This document shows positions 29,618-38,528 of a stretch of DNA of 64,000 nucleotides, piece after piece. The stretch covers positions 1 to 64,000 of the forward strand of contig NZ_BBQH01000016.1 of NCBI RefSeq assembly GCF_018397995.1, read 5' to 3'. Both the position numbers and the translations under genes were made by a program. Below the pieces are notes generated by a model, which worked only from the letters and a program-made list of their open reading frames with translations, was not told the origin of the DNA and made no database searches. Positions within the stretch are counted from its first letter, which is position 1. Each line of letters opens with the position of its first letter. The DNA is from Rhizomonospora bruguierae. Lineage in GTDB: Bacteria > Actinomycetota > Actinomycetes > Mycobacteriales > Micromonosporaceae.

Positions 29618-31537
29618 GTGTCGGAGCGGCTGGGCGATCGGGTCGCGGCCGCACGGCGCGACCGGGGGCTGACTCAACGAGAACTGGCGCAACTGGCCGG
29701 CGTCGCGCTCGGGACGGTGCGTGATCTCGAACAGGGCCGGACTCGCCGGCCCGACGCCAGCGTCGTCCGGCGGCTGTCCGCCGTACTCGGCGCGGTGCGC
29801 GAGCCGGTGCCAGGGGTGCCGTCCGGGAACCGGTGGTCCGGGCTCATCAGCGCACCACGACTCTCGATTGAGGTGCTCGGCCCGCTGCGGGTTACCGTGG
29901 CAGGCCAGCCGCGGCCGGTCGAGGCGGACCGGCTTCGCACGCTGCTGACGTTGCTGGCGCTCGGGGCCGGTTGGCCCGTCGAGACGGAAACGATCGTTTC
30001 GGCTCTGTGGGGCGAGCGGCCACCGGAGACGGCGGCGAACCTGATCCAGACCTACGTCAGCCGACTACGCCGGCTGCTGGGTTCGTCGCGAACCACGCAG
30101 CCGTGGGACGCTCTGCTGGTCCGGTCCGCCCAGGGGTACCGGCTCGCCGTCTCACCGCCCGAGCTCGACCTACTGCGGTTTCAGCAGCACTTGCAGGAGG
30201 CCCGCGGCGCGGCAGCTCAGGACGGCCAATCCCGTGCACTGGCCGGTTACCGGGCCGCGCTGGCGGTGTGGTCGGGCGACGTCGCGGCGGATGTGCCGGC
30301 GCTGCGCGGTCATCCCCGTGTGGTACGGCTTCACCGGGAGCGGCTTTCGGCGACCGTCGAGTACGCCTCGCTGGCCATGGCGATGGGTGCGCACCGTCAG
30401 GCACTGCCGGTGCTGGAGGCGGCAGCGGAGGCGGAACCATTGCACGACGGCGTGCACGCACAGCTCATCCTTGCGCTCGGCGGGACCGGGGACCGTGCCC
30501 GGGCGATGCGCGTGTTCGAACTGTTCCGGCAACGGATCGCTGAGGAGCTTGGCGTCAGCCCGGACCGCGCCGTCCTCGACGCGTACCGGCAGGTGCTGGA
30601 TGTGGCGTTGTCGGCGACGTCTGCCGCCGACATCTCCGAGTCGGACGCCGGTCCGGAGCCGGCGCCCGGCCGCGTGCCCGTCGAGCCGGCCGGTGGTGTG
30701 CTTCCCGTCCCGCGGCAGCTGCCGGCCGACACTGTGGACTTCACCGGCCGCGCTGACCTCCTGCACCAGCTCGACACCGTCCTCGGCGAGGCCGGCACGA
30801 ATCTGGTCGCGGTGCTTAGCGGCTCTGCCGGGGTGGGCAAGACGGTGCTGGCGACACACTGGGCGCATCGCGCCGCAGCCCGGTTTCCCGACGGTCAGCT
30901 CCACACGAACCTGCGAGGGTACGCCACCGGTGACCCGATGCACCCGTTGGCCGTGCTGGCCCTGTTCCTGCGTGCGTTGGGCATCCCACCGCAGCACGTG
31001 CCGTCGGATGTGGACGAGGCGGCCTCGCTGTACCGGAGCGTTCTTGCCGACCGGCGGGTCCTGGTGGTCCTGGACAACGCGGCCTCGCCGGAACAGGTCC
31101 GTCCACTGCTGCCGGGCAGTCAGAGGTGCCGGGTGCTGATCACCAGCCGGGACCGGCTGGTCGGCCTTGTGGCGCGGGAGGCCGCCGCGTCCGTGCACGT
31201 CGACGTGCTCGCCGAGGCCGAGGCGCTGCACCTGCTGGCCCGTGTCGCCGGCACGGGGGTGGCCGCCGAGCCGGCCGCCGCGGCACAACTGGTGCGGCTG
31301 TGTGCGAGGCTGCCACTGGCGTTGCGGATCGCGGGCACCAACATCAGCGAGGACCCACACCTGTCCGTCTCGGGATACGTTCACCGCCTCACCGTCGGCA
31401 ACCTGCTCGACGAGCTCGCTTTGGAGGATGAACCCGGGACTGCGGTCAGTGCGGCGTTCGAACTGTCGTACCGGGGTCTCGACCCATTCCCGCGGCGCAT
31501 GTTCGGGCTGCTGGGTGCGGCTCCGGGGCCGAGCTGA
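29618..31537 (+). CDS. XRE-SARP-NB-ARC regulator, N-terminal part
   Basis: Pathway-type activator of the AfsR/SARP class. It starts at GTG 29618 with GGAGGGATAAGA upstream. Order: XRE HTH (about 1-60, LTQRELAQLAGVALGTVRDL), OmpR-like winged helix (about 75-150), BTAD domain (about 155-310), NB-ARC ATPase with Walker A GSAGVGKT (about 407). The frame ends at 31537 just after LGAAPG, while the expected continuation lies in the -1 frame. A single G missing from the GGGG run at 31525-31528 explains this. It is either a real inactivating frameshift or a sequencing error. Its place upstream of the lanthipeptide genes suggests that it controls them. Confidence 0.85.
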   Translation: MSERLGDRVAAARRDRGLTQRELAQLAGVALGTVRDLEQGRTRRPDASVVRRLSAVLGAVREPVPGVPSGNRWSGLISAPRLSIEVLGPLRVTVAGQPRPVEADRLRTLLTLLALGAGWPVETETIVSALWGERPPETAANLIQTYVSRLRRLLGSSRTTQPWDALLVRSAQGYRLAVSPPELDLLRFQQHLQEARGAAAQDGQSRALAGYRAALAVWSGDVAADVPALRGHPRVVRLHRERLSATVEYASLAMAMGAHRQALPVLEAAAEAEPLHDGVHAQLILALGGTGDRARAMRVFELFRQRIAEELGVSPDRAVLDAYRQVLDVALSATSAADISESDAGPEPAPGRVPVEPAGGVLPVPRQLPADTVDFTGRADLLHQLDTVLGEAGTNLVAVLSGSAGVGKTVLATHWAHRAAARFPDGQLHTNLRGYATGDPMHPLAVLALFLRALGIPPQHVPSDVDEAASLYRSVLADRRVLVVLDNAASPEQVRPLLPGSQRCRVLITSRDRLVGLVAREAAASVHVDVLAEAEALHLLARVAGTGVAAEPAAAAQLVRLCARLPLALRIAGTNISEDPHLSVSGYVHRLTVGNLLDELALEDEPGTAVSAAFELSYRGLDPFPRRMFGLLGAAPGPS

Positions 31538-32907
31538 GCATCGACGCGCTGGCCGCGCTCGCGGGCGCTTCCCGGGACTCCGCGCATCGGGCGGTGCGCC
31601 GTCTGCTGCGGGCGCACCTCGTCGAGCAGCCTGCTCTCGACCGGTACACCTGCCATGACCTGCTGCGGCTGTACGCGCGTGAGCAGTTGCCCGACGACGA
31701 CCGCGCGATGTCGATCGCGCGGCTCCTCGACTGGTACCTCGCGCGCGTCGACGCCGCCGCACGACTGCTGTATCCCGCGATGCTACGCCTTGACGTCGAC
31801 AAGGGCTTCGAGTTCCTCCACCGCGGCGAGGCGCTGGAGTGGCTCGATGCCGAGCGGGCCAACCTCGTCGCGGCGATCCGCTACGCCGCCGACCACGGGC
31901 GCCTGCACCACGCCTTCCAACTGTCCGACGCACTGCGCGGCTATTTCATACTGCGCCGCCCGATCGCGGACTGGACTGCCGCCGCCGCAGCCGGGTTGGC
32001 CGCGGCGCAGGCGGCCCGGGACGTCCGAGGCCAGGTTACGGCGCACCGCAACCTGGCCAACCTGCACCAAAGCATCGGGCAGCAGGGGCTGGCGCTGCGG
32101 CACCATTCGGTGGCGATCCAGCTGGCCGAGGATTGCGGCTGGACCGAGGCCGAGCTCGGCACGTACAGCGACCGGGCGACGATCTACATCGAGCTCGGCC
32201 AGCTACGAACCGCCTCCGACCTGCTGACCCGCGCGCTGGCACTGTGCGCCGGGGTGGACGTGCCGCACATCGAGGTACATGTGCACAACAACCTCGCGGT
32301 CACGCTGCTGCGGATGGGCGCGGTGGAGTCGGCACTCGACCATCTCGAGCAGGTGCTGCGCCTGGCCGCCGACCAGCAACAGCTCGTGGGGCTGGCGATG
32401 GCGAACAAGGCCGAGGCGTGCCGGTTGCTGCGTCGCTACGCCGACGCCCGTGACTTACTCAGCCGAGCCTTGGCCATCCACTGGGAGATGGGCAACCGCT
32501 ACGGTGAGGCCGACGTGCTGGTGATCATGAGTCGAGTGCAGTGCGAGGTGGGCCAGACCCGTCAAGCGCTCGACACGGCGCGGCAGGCCCTCGCGATCAC
32601 CGTCGAGAGCGACGACCGCAACACCGAGGCCCGCGCGCATCACGCCATCGGTGAGGCGCTGCGGGTATCCGGGGCGATCGGCGCGGCGCTCGCGGCACAC
32701 CGGGAGTCGCTGCGCATCGCAGAGGCCGTCACCGACCAGTACCTGGTCACCGAGGCGCATCTCGGCCTGGCCGCCGCATACCGCTCAGCGGGCGAGTCGG
32801 AGCTCGCCCGCCGCTACGGCCGCGTCGCGGCGGAGGGGGCGCGGCGGGGAGAGTTTCGCCACCTGCACGATCTCGCACTCGCGTTGCTGGCAGGCGTGCC
32901 CGGCTGA
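31525..32907 (+). CDS. SARP regulator, TPR C-terminal part
   Basis: The -1 frame continues the regulator directly: AELSIDALAALAGASRDSAH, then LVEQPALDRYTCHDLLRLYA, the winged-helix tail of AfsR-like NB-ARC modules, followed by tetratricopeptide repeats to the end (for example AHRNLANLHQSIGQQGLALR). It has no good start codon or ribosome site of its own, so it is best read as part of the preceding gene; joined, they make about 1096 residues. A TTA leucine codon occurs at 32455-32457, rare in high-GC actinomycetes and a possible target of bldA-type control. Confidence 0.8.
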   Translation, partial: GAELSIDALAALAGASRDSAHRAVRRLLRAHLVEQPALDRYTCHDLLRLYAREQLPDDDRAMSIARLLDWYLARVDAAARLLYPAMLRLDVDKGFEFLHRGEALEWLDAERANLVAAIRYAADHGRLHHAFQLSDALRGYFILRRPIADWTAAAAAGLAAAQAARDVRGQVTAHRNLANLHQSIGQQGLALRHHSVAIQLAEDCGWTEAELGTYSDRATIYIELGQLRTASDLLTRALALCAGVDVPHIEVHVHNNLAVTLLRMGAVESALDHLEQVLRLAADQQQLVGLAMANKAEACRLLRRYADARDLLSRALAIHWEMGNRYGEADVLVIMSRVQCEVGQTRQALDTARQALAITVESDDRNTEARAHHAIGEALRVSGAIGAALAAHRESLRIAEAVTDQYLVTEAHLGLAAAYRSAGESELARRYGRVAAEGARRGEFRHLHDLALALLAGVPG

Positions 32908-32913
32908 CCGCCG

Positions 32914-32962
32914 GTACCGCTGTCCAGCGGTACGGGACACGCCGTCGACCGACTCCCGTACC
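32914..32962 (+). other. Two mutually exclusive hairpins
   Basis: GTACCGCT (32914-32921) pairs with AGCGGTAC (32926-32933) around a 4-nt loop. Alternatively GGTACGGGA (32929-32937) pairs with TCCCGTACC (32954-32962). The two share bases 32929-32933. They lie just after the SARP stop codon, before the LuxR gene. This may be a terminator with an alternative fold, or chance from repeated GTACCG motifs. Confidence 0.35.
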
Positions 32963-33093
32963 GGCCCGCCAAGGCGCCGCCGACGTGCACTGATGTCAAT
33001 GGCCTGATGGTGCGCTGGCGTCAAGTGCTCGGTCGGCGGCATCTGTCACGCTGCGGTCATGTCTGTGTATCCCAACGCATTTGGGGAGTGACG

Positions 33094-34164
33094 TTGTCAG
33101 GACGTGCGAGGACGGGGGCCGCGTTCAGCACCGACCTCAGCGACGCGGCGTTGACCGTCTACGGATTCGCGGAACGCCGTCCGGGCGCGACCGCCGGCAT
33201 GGTGGCGACGGCCACCGGGATCGCGTTGCGGGTCGTCAACGATGCGATTGGTGAGCTTGTCGACGCCGACCTGCTGTACCGGAGCGACTCCGGCCGGTTG
33301 AGCCCGACGAACCCTTGCCTGGCCCTCGACGAACTGGCCAACCGGCACTGGCGTGACCTGGCCGCCCGGCATCGCCGGCTGCAAGGCGTCTACCAGGCGC
33401 AGCAACGGGTGTTCGAGGCGCTGAGCGCGGTGCCCGGCGCCGAGGGTGAACCGGCGGCCGGGTGTGCCGCCGCACAGGTCGAGCCGGTGTGCCCGCACCG
33501 CCTCGGGCCGCTGCTGAGCGGCGTGCGTCATGTGCTGCGGCTCGTGTGCCCGACGCCGCTGTTGACCCAGCTGCACAGCGGTGAACCGGCAGCCGGCCTG
33601 GCCTATCCGGCCCTGGCGCGGATGGCCGGACGGATGAACCTGGTCGTGCAGCGGTCGTGCCTGAACTCGCTGAGCACGTACCGTCTCCTGCGGATGCTGG
33701 GCCGGCGCGGTGCCAGACTGCGGGTGGCGGACGCGGTGCCGTTGCCCTTCGCGATTCTGGACGAGGCAGCGGTACTGGCGGGACATCCTGTCCGTGCGGA
33801 CCAGGACGTGATGATGTTGCGCGGCCGGCCGGTGGTGGACCTGTGGGCCGCGGTCTTCGATCACCTCTGGTCCACATCCGATCACCTGCCGGCACGTCAC
33901 CCGGTCCGGGTGCGCGACGAGCCCGAACCGGACGGGCTCGGCGCGCAGCAACAGGCGGTGCTGCGCCTGCTGGCCTGCGGAGCCAAGGATGAGGCGATGG
34001 CTCGACACCTGGGTGTCTCGCTGCGCACGCTGCGCCGCATCGTGTCCGAGACCATGACGAAACTCGGTGCGCAGTCGCGGTTTCAGGCCGGCCTCATCGC
34101 CGCGTCATACGGGTTGCTCGACCGGAATGCGCCGGGTCGCCCGCCGGTCGACCGAGTCGGCTGA
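33094..34164 (+). CDS. LuxR-type transcriptional regulator
   Basis: About 356 residues from TTG 33094, which has GGGGAG at good spacing; GTG 33088 and ATG 33007 are in frame but less convincing. The N-terminus looks like a TrmB-type winged helix (ALTVYGFAERRPGATAGMVA), the middle contains a region without a recognisable motif, and the C-terminus is a LuxR HTH (LGAQQQAVLRLLACGAKDEA then LGVSLRTLRRIVSETM). It lacks a receiver domain. It is the last gene before the first lanthipeptide precursor and probably regulates the cluster. Family members of this shape are common next to actinomycete RiPP and lipopeptide genes. Confidence 0.85.
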   Translation: MSGRARTGAAFSTDLSDAALTVYGFAERRPGATAGMVATATGIALRVVNDAIGELVDADLLYRSDSGRLSPTNPCLALDELANRHWRDLAARHRRLQGVYQAQQRVFEALSAVPGAEGEPAAGCAAAQVEPVCPHRLGPLLSGVRHVLRLVCPTPLLTQLHSGEPAAGLAYPALARMAGRMNLVVQRSCLNSLSTYRLLRMLGRRGARLRVADAVPLPFAILDEAAVLAGHPVRADQDVMMLRGRPVVDLWAAVFDHLWSTSDHLPARHPVRVRDEPEPDGLGAQQQAVLRLLACGAKDEAMARHLGVSLRTLRRIVSETMTKLGAQSRFQAGLIAASYGLLDRNAPGRPPVDRVG

Positions 34165-34335
34165 CGGCTGGCAGGTTGCGGCACTGGCCGCTGGGCGCCA
34201 GCGGGGGCCGTGGCGGTTCCGGCGACCGGCGCCGACGATGAGATCGGCCCGGTGCCGCCGGTCGTTCCGACACCGGTGCTGCGCGCTCGGCGGGCCGTTC
34301 GTTGTTCCCAACCGCAGACGCCTGAGGAGGCGTAG

Positions 34336-34581
34336 ATGAACCACGTACGGGCTTGGAAGGATCTCGACTACCGCGACTCGATCTCCGGCGAGGAGCTTGC
34401 CACGCTGCCGGCGCACCCGGCTGGCGGCATCCTCGCAGACGCAGAGCTGGCTCAGATCTCCGGTGGCACGCCCACCACGCCGGTCTGCGGAGTCATCACG
34501 ATTGTCACGCTGAGCGCCGCCTACTGCACCAAGAACTCGGTGTGCGGGACGTGCGGTTTGTGGACGAGCGGTTGCTGCTGA
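34336..34581 (+). CDS. lanA1: Class II lanthipeptide precursor 1
   Basis: 81-residue precursor with TGAGGAGGCG upstream. The leader (1-44) has AWKDLDYRDS, LPAHPAGG and a DAELAQISGG end, the double-glycine type cut by C39 proteases and typical of mersacidin/lichenicidin-like precursors. The predicted core after GG is 37 residues with six Cys (core 7, 20, 26, 29, 36, 37) and eleven Ser/Thr, ending in CC. The neighbouring LanM would dehydrate Ser/Thr and form thioether rings. It shares leader motifs but not core sequence with the second precursor 3.5 kb downstream, suggesting a two-peptide lantibiotic. The core lacks the CTxTxEC lipid II motif. Confidence 0.92.
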   Translation: MNHVRAWKDLDYRDSISGEELATLPAHPAGGILADAELAQISGGTPTTPVCGVITIVTLSAAYCTKNSVCGTCGLWTSGCC

Positions 34582-34597
34582 CGCATCGGGCGTACTC

Positions 34598-34628
34598 GGT
34601 GTGGTCGCCTCGCGTGGGCGGCCACACC
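34598..34628 (+). terminator. Attenuating hairpin after lanA1
   Basis: GGTGTGGTCGCC (34598-34609) pairs with GGCGGCCACACC (34617-34628), 12 bp with one G-U pair and a 7-nt loop. It separates the precursor gene from its LanM gene and would allow more precursor than enzyme mRNA. Confidence 0.6.
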
Positions 34629-34667
34629 GTCGCATCCCGACCCGGCACGGGGATCTGGAGGAGATCG

Positions 34668-37600
34668 ATGGGGCAAGTTCGCGGAGCCGAGGGCGGTGGC
34701 GAGCCGTTCGATTTCGACCCGGGTGCGTGGCGCCCGGCGGCACATCTGCACGAGCGGGATCCCGCCGCCGGGGACCAGGAGTTGGGCCGCCGACGCAGAC
34801 GGCGGTGGGCCACCACGTTCGGCTCGGAGACGGCGCTGGAGGCCGGCTTGCGCTGTCTTGGCCTCGATGAGCCGCTGTTTGACGGGCTGCTGGGCGTGCT
34901 TGCCTCAAGCGGCGCGACCAGCGGCGCAGAGCCGCCGGGTGCCGCTTCCGGCGACGCGGGACGCCCGGCGTGGGTCGGCGAGGTCACCGCGGTGGTGGCC
35001 GACGGGACTGCCGGCCCCGAGCCCTATCTCGCGGCGGACGACCGGCTCGGCCTGCTGCGCGTCGTGGGGCCGCAGGTGCGTGGCTACCAACGCCGCTTGC
35101 ACCGCAAGGTGACCACCGTGGTGGGTGCGGGCGCGGCCGGCGGCCGGCTGGCGGCGCTGCCGGACCTGCTGGCCTCGGCATGGCCGGAGTCGGCGGTTAC
35201 GTCGGCGGTGCTGCGGACCTCCGTGCTGGAGTTGGCGGTGGCGCGGGTGGAGGACCGGCTCGTCGGGTCGACCCCGGAGGAACGCTTCGTGTCGTTCGTC
35301 GAGATGCTCGGCCTCCCGGCGACCCGGCACACCATCTGGAACGAGTATCCGGTGCTCGTCCGGTACGTCAACGACGTCCTGCGGCATTGGTGCGAGGCGA
35401 GCCTCGAACTCGCCGCACGGCTGTGCGAGGATCTGCCGGCTCTTGACGCGCTGGCGCCGGGTGTGAGCGGTCTCGGCGAGGTCGTGGCGGTCGGCCTCGG
35501 TCAAGGCGACACACACCGGCGCGGCCGCAGCGTCGCGACGATTGAGTTCGCCCGCGGAAAGGTGGTCTACAAGCCGCGGTCGCTCAAGGTCGATCTGGCC
35601 TGGCGGGCGGTGCTCGACTGGTTCAACAACGGGGTCACGGCGCACCGACTGCGCACCCCGGAGACGTTGACCCGCCCGGGCTACGGCTGGGCGGAGTTTG
35701 TGGAGCGGCGGGGGTGTGCCACGGTTGCCGAGCTGGCGGCGTTCCACTGGCGGCTCGGCGCGCTGCTTGCCCTGCTGCATGCGCTGCATGGGGTCGACGT
35801 GCACTTGGAGAACGTGATCGCCTCCGGCGCCGATCCGGTGATCATCGACCTCGAGGCGCTGTTCCACGCCGCACCGGCGGCCGGGCGGCACAATATGTGG
35901 ACTGACCCGGCTGCGCAGCTGATAGATACCGGGGTGACCGCGGTCGGCATCCTTCCCGAGAAAATGATCATCAAAGGGAATCAGCCCGCCCGGGCGCTCG
36001 ATCTCAGCGCCGTGGGCTCCGGGGGCGACCAGATGACGCCGATCGCCGTGCCGTCACTCGTCGGGCTCGGCACCGATGCCGTGCGAGTCGTGGACGAGCA
36101 CGCCCCGTTGCCGCATCTGAGCCTCAGCCGTCCGAGCTTCGGCGGGCGGGACGTCGACCCGGCCGAGTTCGAGGACGAGCTGGTCGAGGGGTTCACAGCG
36201 ACGTACCGGCGCATCGCCACGGAACGGGCGCGCTGGCTTGGGCCTGGCGGGCTGGTCGACGGTTTCGCCGAGGTGCGCCTGCGATACGTGGCCCGTCCCA
36301 CGGCGTACTACGGTCGGGTCCTGCTGGACAGCCTGCACCCGGACTTTTTGCGCGACTCGGCGGAGCGGGACCGCGCGCTGGCGCGGATCGCGGTCGGCGC
36401 CGACGGCGACCAGCGCTGGGAGTGCCTCGTCGCGAGTGAGCTCGCCGACCTGCGGGTCGGTGACATCCCATGTTTCGAGATGCGACCCGGGGAACGCAAT
36501 CTTTACGCCGCATCCGGCGACGTGATCGCCGATTTCCTCGACGACGCCCCGATCGCCCGGGTACGGCAACGGGTCGAGCAGGTGTCCGAGCCTGCACTGC
36601 GCCATCAGGTGGACCTCATCCACCGCACGTTCGAATCACTGCGGGTCGGGCACCGGACCCAGCTGTCAACGGAGAAACTGCCGGTCGAGCCGCTCGGCGC
36701 CGAGGAGGGCCGAGCCGCCGCGCTGCGGATAGCACACCGCCTCGTCGACGGCGCCATCCGCGACGGCGACGACCTCGGCTGGATCATTCTGCGGTTCGTC
36801 GACGAGTTGCACTGGCAGGTGGGCGCGGCCGAACTGGACCTGTACTCGGGACTATCCGGCATCGGACGGTTCCTGTCCGCAGTGGCCGGTCGCACTGCCG
36901 ATCCGCGGACCACTGAGGCCGCGTTACGCGTCGCTGATATCGTCGCCGGGCGGGCGAGCCGGATGGCCGAGGCGTTCCCGCGGAAGATGAACAGCAACCG
37001 CCTGCTGCTGGACGTCGTGACCGAGAACGCCGATCTCGGCGCCTTCGGCCCGCTCAGCGGCACGGTCTACTACCTGGCGCACGCCGCCGCAGCGCACGAT
37101 CGGCCTGACCTGCTCGACGTCGCAGAGCAACTGCTGGACGTGCTCGCGCTGTCCATCGACCGGAGCGGCTGCTTTGACCTGCTCGCCGGTGCCGGTGGGG
37201 CACTGCTGGCGCTGTTGGCGCTGCATCGGATGCGGCCCGGCTCACGGGCGCTGCCGCTGGCTCGGCAGGCCGCCGCCCGCCTGGTCGAGGGTGCGATACC
37301 GGCCGGCGACGGGCTCGGCTGGCCGTCGAACTTCGGTGACCGGCCGCTGCTAGGCATGTCGCACGGCACGAGCGGCATCGCGTACGCGCTCGCCCGGCTC
37401 CACGCCGTCGAACCGCAGGACGTCTACGCCGCCACGATCGAGGCGGCACTGCGCTACGAGGCCGGCACGTTCGACGCCGGTGCCGGCGGCTGGCCGGACC
37501 TGCGTCGGCCCGAGCACGGCGGCTCCGCCACGCCACTGGTCGCCTGGTGCCACGGCGCACCCGGCATCGCGCTGTCCCGGATCGGTATCCTCGGCGCACC

Positions 37601-38060
37601 GCTGCCGGCGGCGGTGCGCACCCTGGCCACCGACAGCCTGGCGGACGCGGAGCTGATCGTGCGGCGGGAGACGTTCGGAGCGCACCGTGGCCAGTTCGTC
37701 AGCCAGGGCAGCAACGTGCTGTGCCACGGTGACCTGGGCAACCTGGAAGCTCTGGTGCTGGCGGCACGCCGGCGTGGCGACGACGATGCGCACCTGGCAT
37801 GCCTGCGTGCGCTGCGGCAGATCGTCCGGCACGGCGCTGCTGCCGACTACCGGACCGAGCCGATGAGTTCGGCCGCCGTGCCCGGGCTCATGTACGGATT
37901 GGCCGGCATCGGGTACAACCTCCTGCGACTGTCTGATATGGATAGTGTGCCGTCGGTGCTACTGCTCGATCCGCCGATGCAGGCAGGCGACGGCCGTTGC
38001 AGTTTGCTGCCAGCGCAAACGCTTCAGCCGGCCATGCTGCCCGGCGAAGAATTGGGTTAA
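34668..38060 (+). CDS. lanM1: Class II lanthipeptide synthetase LanM1
   Basis: Bifunctional cytoplasmic enzyme of 1130 residues, start ATG 34668 with GGAGGAG upstream (the longer ORF in frame is not coding). The N-terminal DUF4135 dehydratase/kinase-like domain contains GDTHRRGRSV, VVYKPRSL (about 300) and VIIDLEALFH (about 395). The C-terminal LanC-like cyclase domain starts near LYSGLSGIGRFLS (about 725) and keeps the zinc ligands: Cys in WCHGAPG and Cys-His in NVLCHGDLG. It follows precursor 1 directly and most likely modifies it. All key residues that I can check are present. Confidence 0.95.
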   Translation: MGQVRGAEGGGEPFDFDPGAWRPAAHLHERDPAAGDQELGRRRRRRWATTFGSETALEAGLRCLGLDEPLFDGLLGVLASSGATSGAEPPGAASGDAGRPAWVGEVTAVVADGTAGPEPYLAADDRLGLLRVVGPQVRGYQRRLHRKVTTVVGAGAAGGRLAALPDLLASAWPESAVTSAVLRTSVLELAVARVEDRLVGSTPEERFVSFVEMLGLPATRHTIWNEYPVLVRYVNDVLRHWCEASLELAARLCEDLPALDALAPGVSGLGEVVAVGLGQGDTHRRGRSVATIEFARGKVVYKPRSLKVDLAWRAVLDWFNNGVTAHRLRTPETLTRPGYGWAEFVERRGCATVAELAAFHWRLGALLALLHALHGVDVHLENVIASGADPVIIDLEALFHAAPAAGRHNMWTDPAAQLIDTGVTAVGILPEKMIIKGNQPARALDLSAVGSGGDQMTPIAVPSLVGLGTDAVRVVDEHAPLPHLSLSRPSFGGRDVDPAEFEDELVEGFTATYRRIATERARWLGPGGLVDGFAEVRLRYVARPTAYYGRVLLDSLHPDFLRDSAERDRALARIAVGADGDQRWECLVASELADLRVGDIPCFEMRPGERNLYAASGDVIADFLDDAPIARVRQRVEQVSEPALRHQVDLIHRTFESLRVGHRTQLSTEKLPVEPLGAEEGRAAALRIAHRLVDGAIRDGDDLGWIILRFVDELHWQVGAAELDLYSGLSGIGRFLSAVAGRTADPRTTEAALRVADIVAGRASRMAEAFPRKMNSNRLLLDVVTENADLGAFGPLSGTVYYLAHAAAAHDRPDLLDVAEQLLDVLALSIDRSGCFDLLAGAGGALLALLALHRMRPGSRALPLARQAAARLVEGAIPAGDGLGWPSNFGDRPLLGMSHGTSGIAYALARLHAVEPQDVYAATIEAALRYEAGTFDAGAGGWPDLRRPEHGGSATPLVAWCHGAPGIALSRIGILGAPLPAAVRTLATDSLADAELIVRRETFGAHRGQFVSQGSNVLCHGDLGNLEALVLAARRRGDDDAHLACLRALRQIVRHGAAADYRTEPMSSAAVPGLMYGLAGIGYNLLRLSDMDSVPSVLLLDPPMQAGDGRCSLLPAQTLQPAMLPGEELG

Positions 38061-38138
38061 GCCGGGACCCGGAGTGTGTCTACCGAGCGGACATTCGCCG
38101 CGAGCTGCCGGAACTCATCATCGACCAAGGAGTCCCCT

Positions 38139-38384
38139 ATGGACATTGCACGTGCGTGGAAGGACCCACAGTACCGAGCGGGCCTTCCGGTCGCCGAGCG
38201 CGAATCGCTGCCAATGCACCCGGCCGGCGAGCCGGGTCTGGAGCGGATCGACGACGCGGAGCTGGAGGCCATCGGCGGTGCCGGCACCGCCTGGATCGCG
38301 ACCCTCGGCTGCTGCAACTGGTACATGACGCTCACCGGGGGGACCACAATCCTGCCCTGCACCGCTATATACATCTGCTACTGA
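38139..38384 (+). CDS. lanA2: Class II lanthipeptide precursor 2
   Basis: 81-residue precursor from ATG 38139 with AAGGAG 7 nt upstream. The leader mirrors precursor 1 (ARAWKDPQYRAG, SLPMHPAGEPG, DDAELEAIGG). The core after GG is 34 residues with four Cys (core 11, 12, 27, 33) and seven Thr but no Ser. The TLTGG...PCTAIYIC part recalls the ring layout of mersacidin (TLPGGGGVCT...C), but the conserved Glu needed for lipid II binding is absent. The adjacent Cys-Cys pair is unusual. It is followed by its own LanM. Confidence 0.92.
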   Translation: MDIARAWKDPQYRAGLPVAERESLPMHPAGEPGLERIDDAELEAIGGAGTAWIATLGCCNWYMTLTGGTTILPCTAIYICY

Positions 38385-38428
38385 GCGACCTGACTGACCG
38401 GCGTGACCGCGCCTGACGCAGTCACCTG

Positions 38429-38464
38429 TTCCGCGGGCCCGCCGCCTCCCGTGGGCCCGCGGAA
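38429..38464 (+). terminator. Attenuating hairpin after lanA2
   Basis: A perfect 12-bp stem, TTCCGCGGGCCC (38429-38440) with GGGCCCGCGGAA (38453-38464) and a 12-nt loop, lies between precursor 2 and LanM2, in the same position as the hairpin after precursor 1. Confidence 0.7.
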
Positions 38465-38528
38465 CCCCAGGTCTCTGCCGGACTCCCCGCAGACCACGTG
38501 TCACCGTCGATGGGACGAGTAAAAAGAG

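Noticed and set aside
31520-31540. Programmed -1 frameshift in the SARP regulator
   Set aside because: No slippery heptamer of the X-XXY-YYZ type and no convincing downstream pseudoknot; an indel or base-call error is simpler.
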